This document shows positions 7,798-15,107 of a DNA stretch of 42,925 nt, piece after piece (position 1 is the stretch's first letter; each line of letters opens with the position of its first letter). Position numbers and translations under genes: made by a program. The stretch spans positions 1 through 42,925 of the forward strand of contig CAJUJO010000012.1 in assembly GCA_910586675.1 (NCBI GenBank), given 5' to 3'. The notes beneath the pieces are model-generated. The model saw nothing but the letters and a program-made list of their open reading frames with translations. It was not told the origin of the DNA and ran no database searches. The stretch is from an uncultured Christensenellaceae bacterium (GTDB taxonomy: Bacteria > Bacillota > Clostridia > Christensenellales > Borkfalkiaceae).

Positions 7798-7930
7798 CCG
7801 TAAAACAAACCGCGATGCGAGCGGTTGACGGTTTAATCGGGAGCAAGGCAAAGAAGCCGAGAAGTTCGTAACGAGATAAAATCCGCCGCGTGCGGCTTGC
7901 GAGTTGGTTTTCCTTACGGCTAAGCGTTAA
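7789..7930. repeat. small element bounded by ~20-bp inverted repeats
   Basis: The left end AACGGTTAGCCGTAA and the reverse complement of the right end AACGCTTAGCCGTAA match at all but one position, followed on both sides by a near-matching AAAACC stretch. Between them lie short hairpins (AACCGC/GCGGTT, GGC/GCC, GCCGC/GCGGC) and no reading frame. The size (~140 bases), terminal inverted repeats and internal pairing resemble a MITE-type or folded repeat. The stop codons of the flanking 41-residue frame and of the radical SAM gene both fall inside the repeat arms. No target-site duplication was recognised. Confidence 0.45.
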
Positions 7931-8784
7931 TAATCCCATGCGGGGATAAAGCGCTTTTCCGCGCTTTCCCTGTCCTGAACGTACAAGTTGCGGAAGCCGA
8001 GCGAGAGGGCATAGTCGGTTACGCGCGTATATTCCCGTTCGGTAATTTTGCGATTAAGTTCGGGAAAGTTTTGAATATCGCCCATGGGCACGTACTGCCG
8101 CATGACGGAAACAGGCGCGTCTTCGGGAAGCGCTTCTTTCAAAAAGAAAAGTACTTTTAGGGAATCGGACGCGCACATCGGGAGCACGAGGTGCCTTGCG
8201 AGAATTCCCGAAAGCAGTTTTCCGTCGTCGCTCCAACGGACGGGCTTTTTTGCCATAAAAGCGACGGCTTCCGCGACGCGGTCGAAATAGTCTTTCCTGC
8301 CCGTATAGCGTTCGGAAAGGGCGGGGGAGTAAAATTTTACGTCAGGCAGATATACGTCGATAAACGGGTCGATTGCTTCGAGGGCTGATACCTTGCAGTA
8401 TCCGCTCGAATTGTACACAACGGGAACGTTCGGGCGGTAGAGCGCCAGCGCTTCGGCGATGAGGTCGGAAACGTGGTCGGGCGTAACGAGGTTGATATTG
8501 TCGGCACCCTTCATTTCCAGCTCGCGGAAGATATCGCACAGCTGCGCGGGGGTAATTTCTTTGCCTCTCTGCGCGCGGGAAACCTCGTAATTCTGGCAGA
8601 ATACGCACCGCAGGTTGCAGCCGGAGAAGAACACGGTTCCACTTCCGTTTTTGTGCGAGACGGGCGGCTCCTCGAAGGGGTGCAGGTAATATTTTGCGAC
8701 GCGAAGCCCCTTTACGCCGCACGCGCCCGTCTTTTCGTTTCTGTCCGCCCCGCAGGAAACGGGGCAGAGACGACACTGTTTCAT
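7927..8784 (-). CDS. PflX-like radical SAM protein
   Basis: This 285-residue protein has the radical SAM triad GCNLRCVFC (C56, C60, C63), which binds the [4Fe-4S] cluster that cleaves SAM. The N-terminal CRLCPVSCG and GACGV add cysteines typical of the PflX/COG1313 group of pyruvate-formate-lyase-activase relatives. LVTPDH, YNSSGY and YLPDVKFY are conserved blocks of that group. The reaction of the group is not established; glycyl-radical activation is only suggested by similarity. It is a single gene with a near-consensus promoter ending six bases before ATG and no ribosome binding site. Confidence 0.85.
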   Translation of the reverse strand: MKQCRLCPVSCGADRNEKTGACGVKGLRVAKYYLHPFEEPPVSHKNGSGTVFFSGCNLRCVFCQNYEVSRAQRGKEITPAQLCDIFRELEMKGADNINLVTPDHVSDLIAEALALYRPNVPVVYNSSGYCKVSALEAIDPFIDVYLPDVKFYSPALSERYTGRKDYFDRVAEAVAFMAKKPVRWSDDGKLLSGILARHLVLPMCASDSLKVLFFLKEALPEDAPVSVMRQYVPMGDIQNFPELNRKITEREYTRVTDYALSLGFRNLYVQDRESAEKRFIPAWDY

Positions 8785-8790
8785 ACCCGA

Positions 8791-8819
8791 ATTATATCAC
8801 GGAAGCGGCCGAAATGCAA
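8791..8819 (-). promoter_or_regulatory. promoter abutting the PflX-like start codon
   Basis: On the minus strand TTGCAT (8819-8814), 17 bases, TATAAT (8796-8791) with a GTGA extension before it, then six bases (TCGGGT) and ATG at 8784. This predicts a leaderless transcript. Confidence 0.65.
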
Positions 8820-8830
8820 CCCGATTTCGG

Positions 8831-8859
8831 TTGACTTTTTTTTGCTTCGGTATTATAAT
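8831..8859 (+). promoter_or_regulatory. metK-bioY promoter
   Basis: TTGACT (8831-8836), 17 bases, TATAAT (8854-8859). The leader to ATG at 8887 is about 20 bases, too short for a SAM riboswitch, and contains AAAGGAAG as ribosome binding site. Confidence 0.75.
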
Positions 8860-8886
8860 GAATAACCGACGAAAGGAAGAACGGAC

Positions 8887-10050
8887 ATGAGAAGATTTTT
8901 TACGAGCGAGAGCGTTACGGAAGGGCATCCGGACAAGGTTTGCGACCGCATATCCGACGGGATTTTAGACGGGCTTTTGCGTGCGGACGAGGACGCGCGC
9001 GCCGCAGTAGAATGCTGCGCGGCTTACAATACGCTTATGATTATGGGCGAAGTTACCTGCAAAAAAGCAGTTGATTATGCGGGCATTGCAAGAAAGGTGA
9101 TTGGAGAAATCGGTTACGATTTCGGAGAATTCGCATACGATAAATGCAGGATCGTCGAGCTTATCCACGGTCAGTCGGCGGACATCGCCCTCGGCGTGGA
9201 TTCCTCGATGGAAAACAAGGCGGGGGGAGATGCGGAAGACTTGCTCGGCGCGGGCGATCAGGGCATGATGTTCGGTTACGCTTGCCGCGAAACGGAAGAG
9301 TTGATGCCTCTGCCCGTCATGCTGGCGCATAAGCTCGCGGAAAAACTGACGCAGTTGCGCAGAGAGGGCGTTTTAGACTATCTCCGTCCCGACGGAAAGA
9401 CGCAGGTTACCGTGGAATACGAGGGGAGAACGCCCGTGCGCGTGGATACCGTCGTCATTTCCACCCAGCACGACGGCAAAGTTACGCACGAGACGATCGA
9501 GCGGGATATGAAAAAATTGGCGGCGGAAGCCGTCATTCCCGCGCGGCTTTTGGACGGCGATACGAAATATTACATAAATCCCACGGGCAGATTTGAAATC
9601 GGAGGTCCCGAGGGCGATTCGGGACTTACGGGCAGAAAGATCGTCGTCGATACGTACGGTGGGCGCTGCGCGCACGGCGGCGGCGCGTTCTCGGGCAAAG
9701 ATCCCACCAAGGTGGACCGCAGCGCCGCTTATATGGCGCGCTATATCTGCAAAAATATCGTGGCTGCGGGCATTGCCGACGAAATGGAATTGCAGGTCGC
9801 TTACGCCATCGGCGTGGCGCGCCCCGTTTCCGTCTTTGTAAATACCTTCGGCACGGGCAAATTGCCGGATGACGAAATCGCGCGGATCGTTACGAAGGAA
9901 TTCGATCTCCGCCCCGCGGCTATCATCAAGGCGCTCGACCTGCGCCGTCCTATCTATTCGGCGACGGCGGCGTACGGGCATTTCGGAAGAGAAATTTTTT
10001 CCTGGGAAAAGACCGACCGCGCGGAATCGCTGAAAAAATATCTCGACTGA
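8887..10050 (+). CDS. metK: S-adenosylmethionine synthetase
   Basis: A 387-residue protein of normal family length. GHPDKVCDRISD, GAGDQGMMFGYA (the ATP-binding hexapeptide motif) and GGRCAHGGGAFSGKDPTKVDRS (given here as the block at about residues 257-279) are MetK signatures. It makes SAM from methionine and ATP in the cytoplasm and supplies the several radical SAM and methyltransferase genes of this window. It shares a strong promoter with bioY, which starts 14 bases after the stop. Confidence 0.97.
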   Translation: MRRFFTSESVTEGHPDKVCDRISDGILDGLLRADEDARAAVECCAAYNTLMIMGEVTCKKAVDYAGIARKVIGEIGYDFGEFAYDKCRIVELIHGQSADIALGVDSSMENKAGGDAEDLLGAGDQGMMFGYACRETEELMPLPVMLAHKLAEKLTQLRREGVLDYLRPDGKTQVTVEYEGRTPVRVDTVVISTQHDGKVTHETIERDMKKLAAEAVIPARLLDGDTKYYINPTGRFEIGGPEGDSGLTGRKIVVDTYGGRCAHGGGAFSGKDPTKVDRSAAYMARYICKNIVAAGIADEMELQVAYAIGVARPVSVFVNTFGTGKLPDDEIARIVTKEFDLRPAAIIKALDLRRPIYSATAAYGHFGREIFSWEKTDRAESLKKYLD

Positions 10051-10064
10051 ACGGAGCGAAGAAC

Positions 10065-10646
10065 ATGGAGAAAAAAAACGGAACGGGCGGCGAAAAGAGC
10101 CGCGGCAAGCGGCTTCAAAGCGCTTCGCGCGAGATTGCATATATCGCGCTAACGGTCGCGCTTATAACCGTTTGCGCCTGGATTTCCCTTCCCTTCGGGG
10201 AAGTGCCTTTTACCTTGCAGACCTTTGCCGTTACGCTTGCGGGCGGGCTTCTCGGCTGGAAGCGGGGCGCGCTCGCGGTCGCTGTTTATATCTTGATGGG
10301 ACTGATCGGGATTCCCGTATTTGCGGGATTCAAATCGGGGATTGCGGCGCTCTTCGGCGCGACAGGCGGCTATATCTTCGGTTTCGTGTTCGCCGTTCTG
10401 ATTACGGGATTGTTCAAACTTATTCCCGTGAAAGCGGGCGGCGTTCGGGCGGCGATGCTCTTCGGAGCGAACGCGGTCGGCATGGCGGTTTGTTACCTCT
10501 TCGGCACGCTTTGGTTCATGCAGCTTACGCACTCCGGTTTTGCCGCCGCGCTCGCGCTGTGCGTCGTTCCTTATTTGCTGCCCGACGGCATTAAACTCGC
10601 GCTTGCGGCGATACTAAGCGTTCGTTTGGAAAAGTTCGTAAAATAG
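10065..10646 (+). CDS. bioY: biotin ECF transporter substrate-binding subunit BioY
   Basis: A 193-residue protein with a basic N-terminal tail and about six membrane helices. VPFTLQTFAVTLAG and LPDGIKLALAAIL are typical BioY blocks (the TLQT-type motif and the C-terminal D-x-x-K). BioY captures biotin and works with a shared EcfAA'T energising module, which is not in this window. Operon position behind metK suggests joint control of cofactor supply. GGAGCGAAG precedes the ATG. A T-tailed hairpin follows directly. Confidence 0.9.
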   Translation: MEKKNGTGGEKSRGKRLQSASREIAYIALTVALITVCAWISLPFGEVPFTLQTFAVTLAGGLLGWKRGALAVAVYILMGLIGIPVFAGFKSGIAALFGATGGYIFGFVFAVLITGLFKLIPVKAGGVRAAMLFGANAVGMAVCYLFGTLWFMQLTHSGFAAALALCVVPYLLPDGIKLALAAILSVRLEKFVK

Positions 10647-10648
10647 TC

Positions 10649-10673
10649 AAAGGGCGGGTTTCCGCTCTTTTTT
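10649..10673 (+). terminator. metK-bioY terminator
   Basis: AAAGGGCGG pairs with CCGCTCTTT (one G-T pair), loop GTTT, then TTTTTT. Confidence 0.8.
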
Positions 10674-10770
10674 GTTTGAGAAAAAATTGTTTTCCGATCC
10701 CGTTATAAACGGAAAAAAACGCGGTATATACAAATGTGTAGGAAACGGGAATAACATTGCGGGGATACTT

Positions 10771-11646
10771 ATGAAGAACAGAACAATGATACGAGACATG
10801 CGCTTCGGTGAAGAGCGCGCTTTATACCGCACGGAACACGCCGACGTGATCTCCTGCCGATTCGAGGGAGAGGAGGACGGGGAGTCCGCCTTCAAGGAAA
10901 GTTCGGATCTTGCCGTCAAGGATTGCTTTTTCGATTTGCGTTATCCGCTTTGGCACGTGCACGGGCTCAATCTTTCGCAGTCGGAAATGACGGAAAACTG
11001 TCGCGCCGCGCTTTGGTACTGCCGCGGCGTTTCCGTGAGCGGCTGCCGGATGAACGGCATCAAAGCGCTGCGGGAATGCCGAGATACGGTGATCGTCGAT
11101 ACGGAAATCGACTCTCCCGAATTCGGTTGGCGATGCGAAAATACAGCGCTTTTCCGTACGCGGCTTGTTTCCCAGTACGCCTTTTTCGAGAGTAAAAACA
11201 TTTACGCAAAAAATCTGAATTTTTCGGGGAAATATTCCTTTCAGTATACGGAACGGGTGCGTATATGCGATTCCGTCGTCTGCGCGAAGGACGGCTTTTG
11301 GCATGCAAAGAACGTTACGCTCACCGACTGCACGCTCGAAGGGGAATATCTCGGTTGGTATTCGGAAAATCTTAAACTCGTTCGTTGTAAAATCAAGGGC
11401 ACGCAGCCCTTCTGCTATTGTAAAAATTTAACGCTTATCGATTGCACGATGGAAAGCTGCGATCTCGCGTTTGAATACAGCGGCGTAAAGGCGAAGATCG
11501 TCGGCGCGGTGGACAGCGTGAAAAATCCGCGTTCGGGATATATCGAGGCGGACGAAATAGGGGAAGTGATCGTAACGGGCGACAGCGTATATCCCGTTCG
11601 CGGAAGGGTAAGAAGGAGAACGCGATCGTCAACGGACAAAGAATAA
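10771..11646 (+). CDS. DUF3737 family protein (right-handed beta-helix type)
   Basis: A 291-residue protein opening MKNRTMIRDMRFGEERALYRT, followed by DGESAFKESSDL, LRYPLWHVHG and MTENCRAALWYC, which are the conserved DUF3737 blocks. The second half is a series of ~20-residue strands (NVTLTDCTLEG, NLKLVRCKIKG, NLTLIDCTMES) as in right-handed parallel beta-helices. The family is uncharacterised; related sheets occur in hydrolases and lyases, so an enzymatic or binding role is only a guess. No signal peptide is visible. The ATG at 10771 is preferred because it matches the family N-terminus and has GGGG upstream; longer in-frame starts fall inside the bioY terminator. A palindrome, CCGTTATAAACGG (10700-10712), lies in its leader. 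Confidence 0.85.
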   Translation: MKNRTMIRDMRFGEERALYRTEHADVISCRFEGEEDGESAFKESSDLAVKDCFFDLRYPLWHVHGLNLSQSEMTENCRAALWYCRGVSVSGCRMNGIKALRECRDTVIVDTEIDSPEFGWRCENTALFRTRLVSQYAFFESKNIYAKNLNFSGKYSFQYTERVRICDSVVCAKDGFWHAKNVTLTDCTLEGEYLGWYSENLKLVRCKIKGTQPFCYCKNLTLIDCTMESCDLAFEYSGVKAKIVGAVDSVKNPRSGYIEADEIGEVIVTGDSVYPVRGRVRRRTRSSTDKE

Positions 11647-11680
11647 AAAACGGAGCGGTTGATTTCCGCTCCGTTTTTAT
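11647..11680. terminator. bidirectional terminator between DUF3737 and the amidase gene
   Basis: CGGAGCGG (11651-11658) pairs with CCGCTCCG (11665-11672), with A-runs before and T-runs after, so it can serve both convergent genes. Confidence 0.85.
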
Positions 11681-11704
11681 GTATCGCATCGTCAGGGAAG
11701 CGTG

Positions 11705-12193
11705 TTATTCTTCTTTCCGTACGCCGAGAATGTGGATCCCGCGCACGCGGTCGAAGGAATATGAAGAAAGCGGTCGGTTATATGCGTCATACGAATGTGC
11801 CGCCACAAGGATTTGCCCGCGAGAAAATCCTACAACGACGGGCGTATGGTAAAAATCTCCCGTCGCCCGCCCGAGTTGTACGACGTCGCCGATTTCCAGC
11901 TCGTCTAAAGTAACTTCCTTGGCGTAAGGACCTACACCTTCGTTGTTTACCAGAAAATTATAAAGATATTCCACGCCCGTCCAGGAAGGCGTTCTGTCGT
12001 TGACCGATTTGTAGAACCAGCCGAATGTCGGGGTAAAGTTCATTACGCCCGCGCCCGCGTAAATGCATTGCGAAGCGTAGTTGGTGCAATCGCCGCCTAT
12101 GGCGCTGAAATCGTAAAAAGCGGGATTTCTGCCGAACGCCCATTTTTTTGCGTACATGACGGCGGCAGTCCTGTCGTAAACGAGATTTATCAT
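11705..12193 (-). CDS. Amidase_6 (PF12671-type) cysteine amidase domain protein
   Basis: A 162-residue single-domain protein with YDRTAAVMYAKKWAFGRNP and GGDCTNYASQC, the N-terminal Amidase_6 block and the presumed nucleophile cysteine (C36), followed by PTFGWFYKS, PSWTGVEYLYNFL and a later HTPVVVGF and AAHSYDAYNRPL with candidate histidines. The family resembles cysteine peptidases/amidases that act on cell-wall peptides. Here there is no signal peptide with the chosen start, which is odd for a wall enzyme. A longer in-frame ATG (12310) exists but its added residues look non-coding and overlap the divergent promoter. TATACT stands directly before the chosen ATG, so the true start and leader are uncertain. 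Confidence 0.78.
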   Translation of the reverse strand: MINLVYDRTAAVMYAKKWAFGRNPAFYDFSAIGGDCTNYASQCIYAGAGVMNFTPTFGWFYKSVNDRTPSWTGVEYLYNFLVNNEGVGPYAKEVTLDELEIGDVVQLGRATGDFYHTPVVVGFSRGQILVAAHSYDAYNRPLSSYSFDRVRGIHILGVRKEE

Positions 12194-12277
12194 AGTATAT
12201 TGTATGTGCTTGCCTGCGTAAACGGTGCGGGGTAAGCAAACGCAACCTGCGGTTGACAAATCGCAACGCAAAGTCGG

Positions 12278-12306
12278 TTGATTTTTCTCGGGCGGTGTGT
12301 TAGAAT
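12278..12306 (+). promoter_or_regulatory. promoter of the XRE-pentad gene
   Basis: TTGATT (12278-12283), 17 bases, TAGAAT (12301-12306), followed by the ribosome binding site GAGAGGAG before ATG 12330. Confidence 0.6.
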
Positions 12307-12329
12307 GCAATCATTCGAGAGGAGATTAT

Positions 12330-13112
12330 ATGACGTTAGGAGAAAGAATTTACGGATTCCGCAAACGCGCGGGAATCACGCAGGAGGAGTTGGCTGAAAA
12401 GCTGGGCGTATCGCGGCAGGCGGTGAGCAAGTGGGAATCGGACGCGGCATTTCCCGAAACGGAGAAAATAAAGTCGCTGTGCGAAATCTTTTCCGTTTCC
12501 GCGGACGAGCTGCTGTTCGGCGGCGAGACGGAGAAGAAGCAGGAGAATGCCGTTCCCTTCTTTTCGGGAGCGTGGCGCTACGAATATGTTTCGAAGCGGA
12601 AAATTTTCGGAATGCCGCTCGTGCATATCAACGTGGGGCTCGGCATATGCCGCGCGCACGGTTTTTTCGCGGTGGGGAATATCGCAACGGGAATCTTTTC
12701 CTTCGGCGCCCTCTCCGCGGGCATCGTATCTTTGGGCGCGCTCTCCGTCGGACTTCTTGCTTTCGGCGCAATCGTCCTCGGCGGACTTGCGCTCGGCGCG
12801 ATCGCGCTGGGGCTTCTCGCGCTCGGGGGAATTGCCGTCGGCGTGTTTGCAATCGGCGGGCTTTCCGTGGGGTATCTTGCCTTCGGCGGACTTGCAGTCG
12901 GGCAATTCGCGCTCGGCGATGCCGCTTTCGGATGGTGCGCCGTGGGGGAAAGTCGGGCGTGGGGAGCGCATACCTTTTTGATCGGTTCCACGGCGGCGGA
13001 GCGAGATGCCTGCCTGCAAACGCTTTCCGTCTGGCTGGATGCCAACGTATCGCCGTCGATTGCGGGAACGGTGCGTTTTTTGGCCGAATTACTCGCTTTG
13101 GGCGGCGCATAA
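12330..13112 (+). CDS. XRE-type regulator fused to 19 glycine pentads
   Basis: A 260-residue protein. Residues 1-62 form a helix-turn-helix domain of the XRE/Cro type (GITQEELAEKLGVSRQAVSKWES). A linker contains PLVHINVGLG. From residue 112 to 206 there are 19 tandem five-residue units of the form x-hydrophobic-Ala/Ser-hydrophobic-Gly (FFAVG, NIATG, IFSFG ... WCAVG) with no insertion or deletion. The tail (about 207-260) is mostly helical. I recall similar XRE proteins with PLVHIN and glycine pentads in gut Clostridia, without known function. The pentads could fold as a quadrilateral beta-helix like pentapeptide-repeat proteins or insert in the membrane; both are inference. Confidence 0.85.
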   Translation: MTLGERIYGFRKRAGITQEELAEKLGVSRQAVSKWESDAAFPETEKIKSLCEIFSVSADELLFGGETEKKQENAVPFFSGAWRYEYVSKRKIFGMPLVHINVGLGICRAHGFFAVGNIATGIFSFGALSAGIVSLGALSVGLLAFGAIVLGGLALGAIALGLLALGGIAVGVFAIGGLSVGYLAFGGLAVGQFALGDAAFGWCAVGESRAWGAHTFLIGSTAAERDACLQTLSVWLDANVSPSIAGTVRFLAELLALGGA

Positions 13113-13135
13113 CGGGCGAGGACAAAGCATACGAT
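13107..13135 (+). promoter_or_regulatory. possible sporulation sigma-E-type promoter of yunB
   Basis: CATACGAT (13128-13135) differs at one position from the sigma-E -10 consensus CATACANT. GCATAAC (13107-13113) could be the -35 region but the spacing is loose. In Bacillus subtilis yunB belongs to the sigma-E regulon. Confidence 0.3.
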
Positions 13136-13140
13136 AGAGC

Positions 13141-13809
13141 GTGAAACGCTATCGCTCTCCAAAAACAAAAACGCGGCGGCGCGTCGTATTCGCGCTCGTC
13201 GCGTTCTTTTTGATCGGGCTCGTCGTCCTCGTGCAAATAAACGTTACCAACGTGCTCAAATCCATTTCCGAAGCGAGCATGCGTTCCATTACCACCGTCG
13301 CCGTCAACGACGCCGTTTACTATACGCTGTCCGATCAGATTCGATACGAAGATCTCGTTACGGTAGATAGGGGCGCGGACGGCAATATTCAGGCGATTTC
13401 GGCAAACTCCTTTCAGATCAACCGCATCGCGCGCGACACGGCGTATATGTCGCAGCAGAACTTAAAAAAGATGAGCGAGGACGGAATCGAGATCCCGCTC
13501 GGCGCCTTTTCGGGAATCGAGGCTTGGGCGGGCTTCGGTCCGCGCATCAATATCAAAATTATCCCCATTTCCAATGTGGAATGCCGCTTTGTTTCCGAAT
13601 TCGAGAGCGCGGGAATCAATCAAACCAAGCATTCCATCTATTTGGAAATCGTCGCCGATATTTCCATCATCATGCCGTCTGGGACGAGCAATTTTGCGTC
13701 GCTCACGCCCGTGCTCGTGTGCGAGAGCGTGCTCGTCGGCAAAGTGCCCGATACCTATTTGCAGGCGGATATTTTCGGAAACGGCTATCCGCTCGCGCCG
13801 AAGAGTTAA
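13141..13809 (+). CDS. yunB: sporulation protein YunB
   Basis: A 222-residue protein with a basic N-terminus, one membrane helix (about residues 14-34) and an extracytoplasmic domain. SMRSITTVAVNDAVYYTLS and FGPRINIKIIPISNVE are YunB family blocks, and the C-terminal part (VADISIIMPSGTSNF, PVLVCESVLVGKVPDTY) fits too. YunB is made in the mother cell and needed for full sporulation in Bacillus; its exact role is unknown. It starts at GTG with no evident ribosome binding site. The stop overlaps the convergent murG stop by four bases. Its presence is the clearest sign in the window of a spore-forming lineage. Confidence 0.85.
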   Translation: MKRYRSPKTKTRRRVVFALVAFFLIGLVVLVQINVTNVLKSISEASMRSITTVAVNDAVYYTLSDQIRYEDLVTVDRGADGNIQAISANSFQINRIARDTAYMSQQNLKKMSEDGIEIPLGAFSGIEAWAGFGPRINIKIIPISNVECRFVSEFESAGINQTKHSIYLEIVADISIIMPSGTSNFASLTPVLVCESVLVGKVPDTYLQADIFGNGYPLAPKS

Positions 13810-14840
13810 TCTTTTGTCGTCAGACGGATGATTTCGAGGATGGAGGGTGTGCCGTTTTTTACGGAAGAAGCCGAAATAGCTTCTCGCAGGGATTGGTCGG
13901 TAAAAAGTTCTTCTAACGCGTGGGGCAGGTCGGCAAGTTCCGTTTCCCTTAATATTTTACAGAGACTGCGCTTCTGAAAATAGAGCGCATTTTCCAATTG
14001 ATCGCCGCGGGAACTCTTTTCGAGCGGCACGAACAGCGCGGGCTTTTTGAGCGCAAGCAGTTCGAAAACGGTGTTGCTTCCCGCCCGCGCAAGCACGCCG
14101 TCGGCGCAGGCGTACGCGCTCCCCATATCCGTTTCGTATTCCCTTTGCACATATCCTTCGGGCGGATGTTCCGCGGCGTTTCCCTTGCCGCACAGGTGAA
14201 GGACATCGTAGCGCGAAAGCAGAAGGGGAAAATTCTCGCGCACCGCTTCGTTGAGCGCGCGGCTTCCGCTGCCGCCGCCGAGCACGAGCAAAACGGGCTT
14301 TTGCCCCGTAAAACCGTATTTTCTCCGCGCGCGCGCACGCTCGCCGTTTAATATTTCCCTGCGGATGGGGGAACCGGTGCATATTCCGTTTGTGAAGAGC
14401 TTCGCCGTTTCGGGAAAGGACGTGAGCACGTGCTTGCATTTTTTTGCGATCAGTTTGGTGCACAGTCCGGGCGATAGGTCGCTTTCGTGCGTGATGACGG
14501 GGATTTTCAGTTTTTGCGCCGCCCTCACCGCGGGGTAGCTTGCGAATCCGCCCTTGGAAAATACGAGGTCGGGTTGTTCCCGTTCCAGAATTTCCGCAGC
14601 GCTTTTTATCGCTCTCTTCAGTCGGAAAGGGATTTTCAGGTTTTCGAGGGTGAACGAGCGGACAAGTTTGGGGCAGTCCACACGGAAAAAGCGGTATCCT
14701 GCGCCGCTTACCAGCCCGAATTCCATGCCGCCCGTTCCCATGTAGGAAATTTTGTGCGAATATTTCAGTTCATTCATAACGGCGAGATTGGGTACGACGT
14801 GCCCCGCGCTCCCGCCTCCCGTAAACAGAATATGTTTCAA
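13806..14840 (-). CDS. murG: UDP-N-acetylglucosamine--muramyl-pentapeptide transferase MurG
   Basis: A 344-residue GT-B glycosyltransferase. GGGSAGHVVPN is the MurG G-loop 1, GGFASYPAV and THESDLSPGL follow, GGGSGSRALNE is the second glycine loop, and ARAGSNTVFELLALKKPALFVP is the UDP-GlcNAc-binding block. MurG adds GlcNAc to lipid I to give lipid II on the inner face of the membrane. The start is TTG, supported by AAGGA upstream and the conserved MKHILFTGGG. The gene stands alone rather than in a division/cell-wall cluster. Confidence 0.9.
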   Translation of the reverse strand: MKHILFTGGGSAGHVVPNLAVMNELKYSHKISYMGTGGMEFGLVSGAGYRFFRVDCPKLVRSFTLENLKIPFRLKRAIKSAAEILEREQPDLVFSKGGFASYPAVRAAQKLKIPVITHESDLSPGLCTKLIAKKCKHVLTSFPETAKLFTNGICTGSPIRREILNGERARARRKYGFTGQKPVLLVLGGGSGSRALNEAVRENFPLLLSRYDVLHLCGKGNAAEHPPEGYVQREYETDMGSAYACADGVLARAGSNTVFELLALKKPALFVPLEKSSRGDQLENALYFQKRSLCKILRETELADLPHALEELFTDQSLREAISASSVKNGTPSILEIIRLTTKD

Positions 14841-15042
14841 AGCGTTTTCCTTCTTATATTTTCTTCGCTTTTAGTATATTCCGAACGGAAATTTTTATTG
14901 ATTGCTGTTCGCCGTATGTGAAACGAACCCATAAGCCGACCGCCGCGGATTTTGTCGCGCCGCGCTCAGATGTGTTCGATTGAGGTTGGCAGCTGGTACG
15001 GGAAAAAGATTTTTCCAAATCGGAAAAACTTCGCCCAAACGT
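14841..15042. other. intergenic region with possible structured RNA
   Basis: Between murG and the prs promoter there is a GC-rich stretch (about 14887-15016) with no reading frame. GGAAATTTTT near 14887 can pair with the AAAAAGATTTTTCC region at 15003-15016, and several short stems lie between. Words such as TGTTCGC, ACCCATAAGCC and GGCAGCTGG recall parts of 6S RNA, but the arms do not nest well, so I do not call it 6S. Confidence 0.2.
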
Positions 15043-15071
15043 TTGACTTAAAATTGAAAAAATATTACAAT
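15043..15071 (+). promoter_or_regulatory. prs promoter
   Basis: TTGACT (15043-15048), 17 bases, TACAAT (15066-15071). Leader of about 30 bases with GGAGAAGGA before the ATG at 15108. Confidence 0.7.
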
Positions 15072-15107
15072 AAAGAGGCACGAAGGAATACGGAGAAGGA
15101 ATCGGGT

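Noticed and set aside
8860..8886. SAM riboswitch before metK
   Set aside because: The promoter leaves a leader of only about 20 bases, with no room for an aptamer.
10672..10770. Longer N-terminus for the DUF3737 protein
   Set aside because: It begins inside the bioY terminator, and the family's conserved start corresponds to ATG 10771.
14887..15016. 6S RNA in the murG-prs gap
   Set aside because: Some words resemble 6S RNA, but the two sides do not nest into the long hairpin with a central bubble and the length is short. A covariance search would decide.
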